Source of the DNA: an uncultured Eubacterium sp. | Lineage (GTDB): Bacteria; Bacillota_A; Clostridia; Lachnospirales; Lachnospiraceae | Assembly: GCA_948759685.1 (NCBI GenBank) | Contig: CAQBGY010000199.1 | Location: 1-6,360, forward strand | DNA: 6,360 bases | Direction of reading: 5' to 3' | Part shown: positions 1 through 6,059 of the stretch, piece after piece | Numbering within the stretch: position 1 is the first letter of the stretch | Layout of the letters: the number at the start of each line of letters is the position of its first letter | The notes under the pieces: generated by a model | Seen by the model: only the letters and a program-made list of their open reading frames with translations | What the model was told of the DNA's origin: nothing | Database searches by the model: none | Program-made: the position numbers and the translations under genes

Positions 1-18
1 CCGATAGACGAACGGGCC
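1..18 (-). tRNA. tRNA-Glu, 5' end only (runs off the left edge)
   Basis: Read on the minus strand, these bases are GGCCCGTTCGTCTATCGG. This is the acceptor 5' strand and the start of the D arm of a bacterial tRNA-Glu: the TTCGTCTA block after the seven-base acceptor strand is characteristic of glutamate tRNAs. The rest of the gene, including the anticodon, lies outside the window, so the isotype comes from recalled family sequence and is not proven here. The gene is transcribed leftward from the promoter at 82-112, divergently from recO. Confidence 0.8.
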
Positions 19-81
19 ATCCTATTGTTGCATTTCTGCTTTTGCTTTCTCGAAGCAGTGTTTGTTTCTCGATTGCGGTTG

Positions 82-112
82 CAAAGGTAGGAACTTTTTT
101 GAAACTGGCAAA
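82..112 (-). promoter_or_regulatory. Bacteroidetes-type promoter for the leftward tRNA-Glu transcript
   Basis: On the minus strand a TTTG (112-109) is followed by 19 bases and then TACCTTTG (89-82). This matches the Bacteroidetes sigma-ABfr consensus TTTG / TAnnTTTG with normal spacing. Transcription should start near 75-77, leaving a leader of about 55-60 nt before the mature tRNA 5' end at 18. The leader contains a small hairpin option (CTGCTT at 36-41 with AAGCAG at 53-58), possibly relevant to 5' processing. Sequence match only; no experimental support is visible. Confidence 0.75.
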
Positions 113-354
113 CGATTCTATGATTTTTTTTCAAAGAATATGTGATTTTTTCTCAGTGTGATGTTTGCTTTTGCTTGATATTCAGTAATATATGTGCGTT
201 GATTTTTTATAAAAAAAAGTTCTCTGTGGTGAAAGAAAGTAGAGAATGTGTTTTCTTTCTTACCTTATTATATTATAGAGAATTAAAAAAACTGCTTATT
301 TGTGGTTTCTTTTTTGTAGTTTTGCTTCCCGATTGACCATGAAATGATTTGATT
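113..354. other. AT-rich divergent intergenic region between tRNA-Glu and recO
   Basis: Together with the tRNA leader this makes about 336 bases without a credible gene. It is T-rich on the plus strand, with runs of T and A. The only open frame (GTG start at 142, ending at 336) gives a low-complexity, Phe/Leu/Lys-rich peptide of the kind AT-rich noncoding DNA produces, and I do not call it. The region holds the upstream part of the tRNA promoter and a candidate recO promoter at 317-324. Confidence 0.6.
317..324 (+). promoter_or_regulatory. Candidate -7 element for recO
   Basis: TAGTTTTG matches the TAnnTTTG consensus of the Bacteroidetes -7 box. It would place the transcription start near 331, about 24 nt upstream of the preferred recO ATG. 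The -33 element is poor: the nearest TTTG (299-302) is only 14 bases upstream instead of about 19-20. The box could therefore be chance in T-rich DNA. Confidence 0.4.
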
Positions 355-1083
355 ATGCTGCAAAAAACGAAAGGAATAGTTCTTCATACATTAAAATATA
401 ATGATACGTCTATTATTGTAGATATGTACACGGAGTTGTCCGGCAGGGCTTCTTTCCTTGTCGCAGTGCCCCGTTCGCGGAAGGCAGCGGTGAAGTCCGT
501 ACTTTTCCAGCCATTGTCTTTTATTGAGTTCGAGGCAGACTATCGTCCTAACGCAACCCTTTATCGTGTGAAGGAAGCGAAATCCTTTTATCCTTTTTCT
601 TCTATTCCTTATGATCCGTATAAGTCCTCAATGGCACTTTTCCTGTCTGAGTTTCTTTATAGGGCTGTCCGGGAGGAGGCGGAGAACCGTCCGTTGTTTG
701 CCTACTTGCAACATTCCATCATTTGGCTGGACGAATGTAGAGACAGTTTTGCCAATTTCCATCTGGTTTTCTTGATGCGTCTTTCTCGTTTCCTGGGACT
801 TTATCCGAATCTGGAGGATTATCATACCGGCGATTACTTTGATTTGCTAAATGCCTGTTTCACTTCCACCCGCCCCCAGCTACATTCTTCTTATATCAAT
901 CCTGAAGAGGCTGCCCGTCTTCGTCAATTGATGCGCATGAACTATGAAACAATGCATCTTTTTGGCATGAGTCGTGCGGAGCGTACCCGTTGCCTGACGA
1001 TTATGAATGATTATTACTGTTTGCATCTGCCGGACTTCCCGGCATTGAAATCGCTGGAGGTATTGAAAGAATTGTTTGATTAG
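355..1083 (+). CDS. recO: DNA repair protein RecO
   Basis: RecO is the cytoplasmic recombination mediator of the RecF pathway. With RecR it helps load RecA onto SSB-coated single-stranded DNA and anneals complementary strands. The 242-residue product has the usual family length. It opens with the typical N-terminal OB-fold sequence ([19 protein letters not shown], residues 4-22), followed by a basic stretch at about residues 38-46 (PRSRKAAVK), then a mostly helical C-terminal domain. The four-cysteine zinc motif of some RecO proteins is not present. I prefer the ATG at 355 over the in-frame TTG at 349 because family members start MLQKTKG or similar; the TTG would add only two residues. The gene stands alone, divergent from tRNA-Glu and convergent with the minus-strand operon. 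Its base composition is clearly less AT-rich than the DNA to the right. Confidence 0.95.
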   Translation: MLQKTKGIVLHTLKYNDTSIIVDMYTELSGRASFLVAVPRSRKAAVKSVLFQPLSFIEFEADYRPNATLYRVKEAKSFYPFSSIPYDPYKSSMALFLSEFLYRAVREEAENRPLFAYLQHSIIWLDECRDSFANFHLVFLMRLSRFLGLYPNLEDYHTGDYFDLLNACFTSTRPQLHSSYINPEEAARLRQLMRMNYETMHLFGMSRAERTRCLTIMNDYYCLHLPDFPALKSLEVLKELFD

Positions 1084-1141
1084 TTTTAGTAGATTGCGCT
1101 TTTCCTTATAAAGCCCCAGCTAACCTAAAATCTTATAATGA

Positions 1142-1182
1142 AGCAAGAGAGTACATAAACTTTTGCAATGTACCCTCTTGCT
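1142..1182. terminator. Strong inverted repeat between convergent genes, probable bidirectional terminator
   Basis: The 15-base arms at 1142-1156 and 1168-1182 (AGCAAGAGAGTACAT and ATGTACCCTCTTGCT) pair at 14 of 15 positions around an 11-base loop. The repeat lies 58 bases after the recO stop and 23 bases beyond the end of the minus-strand operon, exactly where convergent transcripts need to end. Neither side has a clean run of T immediately after the stem, so it is not a textbook intrinsic terminator. The position and stem strength still make termination or 3'-end protection the simplest role. Confidence 0.7.
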
Positions 1183-1205
1183 AAATATCATTCTCATTAT
1201 ATAAT

Positions 1206-1715
1206 TTACCAAGGTTTTTGTGACGTTCCCCCTGTTGATGGTTTGTATGCTCCATTATTCAGATATCTTTCAAGCTCTTGGATTTCTGAAGGAGTAAGTT
1301 GTCTGTTATTTCCATCAAATACAACATCGTCCAATTCTCTGTAAACATCAGTTCGTGCTTTGTATGGTAAATAAAAGTAGTTGATGAACATTCGGTCTAA
1401 ATCAGATAACTCCGTATTAACTGGAAGTTCATTGTTGCTTTTATCTGTAATGGTCTTAGCTCCATTGTTGCTAAAATCATAAGAGCCGGCTAAAGTAATC
1501 GAGTTCCAGTCAAATGAGCCGCGTGCATAATAATTTTAAGTAATCTTGTCGAAATGAAATCTATTAGCTGGTTGGATATTATTTGTATAAACGTTGATAT
1601 AAGTATCCCGGTCATATCTTTGTTGCTCATTATACATACCTGCGACATTACATAATGCATGTTTGATAAATCCTACAACGCTGTCAATCTTATAATTGTT
1701 AAAATTGTTTTTCAT
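1206..1715 (-). pseudogene. Hypothetical protein gene interrupted by one in-frame TAA (last gene of the operon)
   Basis: Reading from the ATG at 1715, the frame is open for 59 codons, meets TAA at 1538-1536 (codon 60), then continues open for another 109 codons to the TAA at 1208-1206. Without the internal stop the product would be 169 residues. Both halves look like real protein: residues 30-50 include QQRYDRDTYINVYTNNIQPA, and the part after the stop includes NYYARGSFDWNSITLAGSYD and ends with a Pro/Gly/Ser-rich tail. No signal peptide, lipobox or membrane helix is visible, unlike its operon partners. It starts 43 bases after the 110-aa lipoprotein gene. I do not recognise the family. Alternatives are a sequencing error at one base, or a genuine 59-aa product plus a separate downstream frame (for example from the ATG at 1391). 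A recent nonsense mutation fits best because no other lesion is present. Confidence 0.7.
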
Positions 1716-1758
1716 ATCTATAAAATTTAGATGTTGGTAATATAGAGAATGATATTTG

Positions 1759-2091
1759 TTAGTGTTCTTTATTATCCTTGTTCATGTTTGAGACAATTTC
1801 AACATACTTCTGATACATTTTATCAGATATTGATAATTGCTTTGCTTCTTCAAGTGATAAATCCAAAACATAAATTGAGTTTTTATAGATGATTCTATCT
1901 GATATAATCAAATCTGAATTTGTTTGCATCATATATTTTATATTTAAACTATCTTCCGGGAGTTCACCAACGGTTTTAGTTGAATCGACTTCCGCTGCAT
2001 TGCCATTAAACGGTTTGTCTGGCAAGATATCATTGTCTGCGCACGACGCAATCAATATGATAAACATTAATGTTTGAATTATTTTTTTCAT
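1759..2091 (-). CDS. Small predicted lipoprotein, 110 aa, unknown function
   Basis: The N-terminus is a signal peptidase II signal: Lys2-Lys3, a hydrophobic core (residues 4-14) and the lipobox IASC with the lipidated cysteine at residue 17. The residues after the cysteine (ADND) are acidic, which resembles, without matching exactly, the acidic lipoprotein export signal that sends Bacteroidetes lipoproteins to the cell surface. The mature part is about 94 residues, polar, with a Pro/Asp/Gly-rich first half and a helical-looking Leu/Glu/Lys-rich C-terminus. I recognise no domain. It lies 10 bases downstream of the 190-aa lipoprotein gene and 43 bases upstream of the interrupted gene, so it should be co-transcribed with both. 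Envelope location is well supported; function is unknown. Confidence 0.85.
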   Translation of the reverse strand: MKKIIQTLMFIILIASCADNDILPDKPFNGNAAEVDSTKTVGELPEDSLNIKYMMQTNSDLIISDRIIYKNSIYVLDLSLEEAKQLSISDKMYQKYVEIVSNMNKDNKEH

Positions 2092-2101
2092 AATAATGAA
2101 T

Positions 2102-2674
2102 TTATTGGTGTTTTTCTACTATAACTTGGAAGTTTCCTTCTAAAATTAATGGCTTGCATGCATTATCACCGATGTCTTTTGTTTCAGCTCTTAGTTTGCC
2201 GAACATCTCATTCTGCGTTTCATCATAAGAAGATATTATCATATACCCCTCGCCAAAACAGGTGTTCCAAGTTTGCATATTTGTAATTTCTAAATAAGAT
2301 GTCCTATGTAGGAATATATCTTCTGTTTCTGAAGGAATGGAAAATGTAAGTTTTTTGTTAATCATATCTGGTGTAAAATTCCAGATAGTGCATCTGACAT
2401 CATATTGGGGCCATTCTTTTGTATCATCTTTAGGTACTAAAGACGAATGAAAAATTAATTGACTGCTCCCGTCGTAATTTGAGTAATAATCCATATTGGG
2501 CGTATAACTCTGCCACGGCAGAAATACCTCCGGGTTATCGAAATATGGAATATTGTTAATAGTGCATTCAAACTTATGCCAAAATCGCAAAGCTCCATCT
2601 TTTTTGCATCCGTATAATAAGATAGAAGCAGATGTAATAATTATTGAGCAGATAATTTGGTTTATGTATTTCAT
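2102..2674 (-). CDS. Predicted lipoprotein, 190 aa, unknown function
   Basis: A signal peptidase II signal is visible: a hydrophobic stretch at residues 7-20 and the lipobox LYGC with cysteine 23, followed by KKDG. The mature chain of about 168 residues is rich in aromatic residues and beta-type segments (for example FECTINNIPYF near residues 35-45 and a C-terminal LILEGNFQVIVEK), suggesting a compact beta-rich extracytoplasmic domain. The opening of the mature part, where a short strand leads into a segment about a small-molecule-sized fold, resembles many uncharacterised Bacteroidetes lipoproteins; I cannot name the family. The ATG at 2674 is only 5 bases after the stop of the 507-aa gene, so the two are tightly coupled. 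Membrane anchoring is confident; role is unknown. Confidence 0.88.
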   Translation of the reverse strand: MKYINQIICSIIITSASILLYGCKKDGALRFWHKFECTINNIPYFDNPEVFLPWQSYTPNMDYYSNYDGSSQLIFHSSLVPKDDTKEWPQYDVRCTIWNFTPDMINKKLTFSIPSETEDIFLHRTSYLEITNMQTWNTCFGEGYMIISSYDETQNEMFGKLRAETKDIGDNACKPLILEGNFQVIVEKHQ

Positions 2675-2679
2675 ATCTT

Positions 2680-4203
2680 TTAATTATTAGGATAGTTAGA
2701 CTTATACATTATTGTAAAAGGTGTTTGTTGTACGATTTCACCATCGAAGTTAAGAAGCTGCAATTTGTAAATCATAACCTTCCCGTCTGGAGATGAAAGA
2801 ATGCGTTCTTTTTCAGATGGTGGTATTATGTCACGTATATACCCTTTTCTTTTCCACGGAATTCCTCTCGGCACATTCTCATCATTTATGACAATTGCGG
2901 CAACAGGACTCCATTCTGCATTAGAGAACTCATCATAAGTCTCGTCTCTATATTTTAAAGGCATGGTCACAAAATCATAAAATAACTCTATGCCTTTGTC
3001 ATTAAACAAACGCCCGTCTTTATTAAAGACTAATGTCTTATAAGTTAAATCATAAATATCTTGTCCGGAGATTCTGACAAATAATGGTGCACTTTCATTG
3101 CCTTCGGAATCTATGATTCTTAAATAGACAGTTGTGTTGTCATTATCTTCCAGAGTACTTATGTGAAGTTCCGGTGATTCGGATGTAAACCAGACTAACG
3201 GTTGGTCGTTTGTTTTAATTCCCCATTTGTACAGTAGAACATTCTTGTATTTATTCAAGAATTCTGCATATTGCGAATCAATACATTTTGATTTTATTTC
3301 GTAAAATCCGGGCTTTCTAATTGCATCTTCCAAGACAAATCTCGGAGTACCCACCATGACTTCGATGCTGGATTCTAATGAGTTTCCTCCTTTAGCAGTG
3401 ATACGTACAATACCATTGCCGGTAACTGTAAGAATCCCGCTTTGATCTATTGTTGCTATGTCCGGATTATTTGTACTCCACTCGATATTATATATATTCT
3501 TGCTGTTTACGATATATCGAGAACCGTTAAAACCCTGTTTAGGTCCTATTATACCAAAGTCTAATTGGGCGTTGAGCCATTCAAGTACTAGTGGAGGTAA
3601 ATCAATGTGTTTACTTGACAGACCTGCAAACTTGTATATATTTGCGCCAAAAGGGCTGTTGTCGATGTCAGGACTTTGGAGGAACATATTGGGGGTCGGA
3701 TTCTGCTGTCCATGTCCAACGCATAAAGCACTGGATGTTGGTATAAACGGAATTGAATTCCACATTGATACATTATAGTCATATTTGCCTACAATAGGGA
3801 TGCCGTCCTCTTGGTTTCCTTCTATTTTCTGTTGGGCTTTTGCTAAATCGTAGTATGAACTAGGATAAGTATCATAAAGCAAATTGCTATTCATGTGGGC
3901 TGCATAAGAGAATATGGTATGTCCTACATCGACTAGCCATAAACACTTCTTGATATATCTCAAATGAATATCGGTAACTTTTCCACCTAATGAAATTCCC
4001 GGATTTATTTCTACCAAACCTTTAATTGTCGTTTTTCCCGGAACAAGGTTTAGAGGCCCAACCCATATATCGTTTAATCCCCATGCTAAAACAGGGCTAG
4101 TCAACCATCTTATAATTTTAGTTCTTTGTGTTGATAGACTATTGGCTTCTATTATCATGAATGGAATGCCAATTAATAATAGTAAAATGCTTAGTTTTCT
4201 CAT
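2680..4203 (-). CDS. Secreted protein with a bacterial Ig-like (BIG_2-type) domain, 507 aa
   Basis: First gene of the operon. Residues 1-20 form a signal peptide (MRK, hydrophobic core 4-18, EA as a likely cleavage site); no lipobox cysteine is present, so the protein is probably released or periplasmic unless held by its partners. Residues 25-215 form a region I do not recognise, with recognisable landmarks VDVGHT (91-96), CVGHGQQNPTPNMF (161-174) and PFGANIYKFAGL (184-195). Residues 217-286 look like a BIG_2-type Ig-like fold: GPKQGFNGSRYIV, then IEWSTNNPDIATIDQSGIL and GIVRITAKGG, the W-S-x-N-x-x-x-A-T-I-D-x-x-G pattern of that family. Residues 290-380 look like a second Ig-like or PKD-like beta domain (VYLRIIDSEGNESAPLFVRI). 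The last 120 residues are unassigned. Adhesion or ligand binding is a reasonable guess for such domains but is not shown. The start follows the promoter at 4223-4254 by about 20 bases. Confidence 0.88.
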   Translation of the reverse strand: MRKLSILLLLIGIPFMIIEANSLSTQRTKIIRWLTSPVLAWGLNDIWVGPLNLVPGKTTIKGLVEINPGISLGGKVTDIHLRYIKKCLWLVDVGHTIFSYAAHMNSNLLYDTYPSSYYDLAKAQQKIEGNQEDGIPIVGKYDYNVSMWNSIPFIPTSSALCVGHGQQNPTPNMFLQSPDIDNSPFGANIYKFAGLSSKHIDLPPLVLEWLNAQLDFGIIGPKQGFNGSRYIVNSKNIYNIEWSTNNPDIATIDQSGILTVTGNGIVRITAKGGNSLESSIEVMVGTPRFVLEDAIRKPGFYEIKSKCIDSQYAEFLNKYKNVLLYKWGIKTNDQPLVWFTSESPELHISTLEDNDNTTVYLRIIDSEGNESAPLFVRISGQDIYDLTYKTLVFNKDGRLFNDKGIELFYDFVTMPLKYRDETYDEFSNAEWSPVAAIVINDENVPRGIPWKRKGYIRDIIPPSEKERILSSPDGKVMIYKLQLLNFDGEIVQQTPFTIMYKSNYPNN

Positions 4204-4222
4204 ATCTTTAATTGTTTTTTTG

Positions 4223-4254
4223 CAAATTTATGGAGAAATGAGAGGGAATGCAAA
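4223..4254 (-). promoter_or_regulatory. Promoter of the four-gene envelope operon
   Basis: On the minus strand TTTG (4254-4251), 20 bases, then TAAATTTG (4230-4223): both boxes match the Bacteroidetes consensus exactly. Transcription should start near 4216, giving a very short leader of roughly 13 nt before the ATG at 4203. This indicates the operon has its own start site and need not depend on read-through from the regulator gene upstream. Confidence 0.8.
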
Positions 4255-4272
4255 TAAAAGAATTTTTTCAGT

Positions 4273-4344
4273 GTGGACAAACGGTGCTTGATAATCAGAT
4301 GTTTATGATGTTTTGCGTGGACATCCTTTTATGCTGCTGATTAT
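4273..4344. promoter_or_regulatory. Repeat cluster upstream of the operon promoter (possible operator and/or regulator-gene terminator)
   Basis: Between the regulator's stop and the operon promoter are several short repeats: GTGGACA at 4273-4279 and again at 4317-4323 (44 bases apart, about four helical turns, same orientation); GATGTTT at 4298-4304 and 4307-4313; and an inverted pair ATAATCAG (4291-4298) with CTGATTAT (4337-4344). GATGT (4298-4302) and ACATC (4321-4325) can extend the same stem with a bulge. Direct repeats spaced by whole turns just upstream of a promoter suit activator binding, possibly by the adjacent HTH regulator. The inverted pair could instead end the regulator transcript. 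All are short and could be chance. Confidence 0.35.
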
Positions 4345-4364
4345 TTCTTCCTGAAAAGAGGATA

Positions 4365-6059
4365 TTAGTGCATGTTTTCAATTAAATACTCATATAATGT
4401 AGCATTATTATCTGGTAATATTATGTTCAGTTTTTGTCTAAGTCTGAGTCTTTTTTTTCTTACTGAGTCAACTGTAATGTTTAGTAACTTTGCTTCTGTG
4501 TTAGTGTCAAACCCTGATATATATAAACAGCAATATAGAAAATCTTGTTCTGATAAAGCTGGGCATAGACTGTATATATATTTATGAAGATTTGGGTAGA
4601 TATGTGTTATTTCATCTGCAATAAGTTTCCAATGTTTTTCTGTTATTAATGGCTTGTTATTTCTAGGCTTATTTTGGTTGGCTAGATGTATCAGTTCTTT
4701 ATGTAAAGGTGAATTCTCTAGAATTTTACTTTGCAATTGTTTATAGTTGGTGGTTAGGATACTTATTTCTTCCTGCATTTTATTATAGTTTTCATTTTTC
4801 TCTTTGAATGTATCTAATAATCTTTTTTTCTTTTCCAGTTTTAAGGAAACATAAAGCAAATCTGCCTTTATTCGGTTCAACTCTTCTTGTTGTCTTTGGA
4901 TTTTCTCTTTTACTTTCTTTCGATATAGTAGATATCCTATTATTATTAGTAATAGTATTCCAATGCATATAACTAAAACTATAATGTAGCTTTGCTGTTT
5001 AATCTTTAATCTATCTATTTCTTTGCTGATTTTTAAATGATTATATTTGGACTCTATGTTCAATATCTTAGATTGGTTATCAGCATATATGATTGAATCA
5101 GTTATTTCGACGTATTCTTTCAGATTAGTAAGAGCTTCTTTATAATTCTTTTCTTCATTATAGATTTGGTAGTATAAATATTTAATGCTGTATGTATACT
5201 TTGGATTATCTTGTGGTATTTTGGATAGTAGCTCTTTTGCTTTGTTAATAGCCCCCGATGCGATATATAAGTCTATCAGTGCCATATAATCGGGCATTGT
5301 TTCTCTTCCTGCCAATGCTTTGAGAAAGTATTCTTCAGCTTCATCGTATTTATTCTGCATTGCATAGATGTTTCCTAGAGTATTATTTATTGATGCGGTT
5401 ACTTCTGTATTTTTAGTATTACGTGCTACAGAATCAGCTATAGTTAGAATTTTTAAAGCGCGTGATAACGAGTCTATGCATGCATATTCACGTCCTACGT
5501 CCCTTAAAGCACAGGCATAACTATCAATATTGTTTTCTTTTTTGAAGCATTCGGCGGCAGCCTTATATCTTTTAATGGCTTCTGTAAACATGAATTTTTC
5601 CCTATATAAATCGCCTATATAGCTATAGGTATATCCGGTGAGATTATTGAGCTTATGTTTTTCAGCAATATCTAAGGCGTTGGTATAAATAGACATTGCT
5701 TTATCATAATCTCCATCAGCAAAATAGGAACGACCGAGATAAATTAAGATTTGCGCTTGTTCATCGGGAGTGCCGTGTGACGAATACCAGTCATAAGCCC
5801 TTTCAAACTGATAAGTAGGTAAAAGGTCATTGAATATTTTATCTGTAACTTTCCCGGATAGCATACACCAGCGTGCAAAGGTTTTATCGTCTAGTTTTTC
5901 AGGACATGATATGCCTTTTAGTAGGTTGGATGCACTGTCAGGATTGATGGCAATGGTCTTTTCTACTTCATTTAGTAGCCTGTCAGATACGGATTGTTGT
6001 TTGTTGCATCCTGATAGTGCTAATATAGATGTTATAATTATGGCAATACTCTTTCTCAT
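4365..6059 (-). CDS. TPR-containing membrane-anchored transcriptional regulator with C-terminal HTH, 564 aa
   Basis: This has the architecture of a Bacteroidetes one-component transmembrane regulator. Residues 1-18 form a lipoprotein-type signal with lipobox LSGC (cysteine 18). Residues about 98-290 carry TPR-like helical repeats, clearest at 98-132 (LGRSYFADGDYDKAMSIY), 138-172 (IGDLYREKFMFTEAIKRY) and 217-250 (LGNIYAMQNKYDEAEEYF). A transmembrane helix spans about 358-379 and is followed by a basic RKKVKEK stop-transfer segment. Residues 383-440 form a Lys/Glu-rich coiled coil. Residues about 500-545 (ALSEQDFLYCCLYISGF... then TEAKLLNITVDSVRKKRLRL) look like a LuxR/sigma-region-4 type HTH, the second helix pair being the likely DNA reader. 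Expected topology: TPRs in the periplasm as a sensor, HTH in the cytoplasm. It is the gene immediately upstream of the envelope operon and on the same strand, so that operon is the obvious candidate target. The ligand is unknown. Confidence 0.9.
   Translation of the reverse strand: MRKSIAIIITSILALSGCNKQQSVSDRLLNEVEKTIAINPDSASNLLKGISCPEKLDDKTFARWCMLSGKVTDKIFNDLLPTYQFERAYDWYSSHGTPDEQAQILIYLGRSYFADGDYDKAMSIYTNALDIAEKHKLNNLTGYTYSYIGDLYREKFMFTEAIKRYKAAAECFKKENNIDSYACALRDVGREYACIDSLSRALKILTIADSVARNTKNTEVTASINNTLGNIYAMQNKYDEAEEYFLKALAGRETMPDYMALIDLYIASGAINKAKELLSKIPQDNPKYTYSIKYLYYQIYNEEKNYKEALTNLKEYVEITDSIIYADNQSKILNIESKYNHLKISKEIDRLKIKQQSYIIVLVICIGILLLIIIGYLLYRKKVKEKIQRQQEELNRIKADLLYVSLKLEKKKRLLDTFKEKNENYNKMQEEISILTTNYKQLQSKILENSPLHKELIHLANQNKPRNNKPLITEKHWKLIADEITHIYPNLHKYIYSLCPALSEQDFLYCCLYISGFDTNTEAKLLNITVDSVRKKRLRLRQKLNIILPDNNATLYEYLIENMH

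Noticed and set aside
142..336. 64-residue open frame on the plus strand between tRNA-Glu and recO
   Set aside because: GTG start, low-complexity Phe/Leu/Lys-rich translation from T-rich DNA, no leader signal, and it runs over the candidate recO promoter. Most likely noncoding.
349..354. TTG at 349 as the recO start
   Set aside because: It would add only Met-Ile before the ATG at 355, and family members begin at the MLQKTKG-type sequence.
1..1205. Integration of an element at the tRNA-Glu gene
   Set aside because: Only the tRNA 5' end faces the window, whereas integration normally uses the 3' end. No integrase or duplicated tRNA fragment is present, and recO lies between the tRNA and the accessory genes.
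3458..3778. 106-residue plus-strand open frame
   Set aside because: It lies entirely antisense to the 507-aa gene, whose signal peptide, Ig-like domain and operon position make it the real gene. The plus-strand frame is a shadow.
2680..4203. Secreted protease (for example S8 family) for the 507-aa protein
   Set aside because: Ig-like domains of this type often follow Bacteroidetes proteases, but no Asp-His-Ser triad motif such as D-T/S-G, H-G-T or G-T-S-M is present. The GHGQQNP segment alone is not enough.
1206..4203. Polysaccharide utilisation locus or fimbrial operon
   Set aside because: No SusC/SusD-like gene, carbohydrate enzyme or recognisable fimbrillin signature is visible. Lipoproteins beside a regulator are not sufficient.
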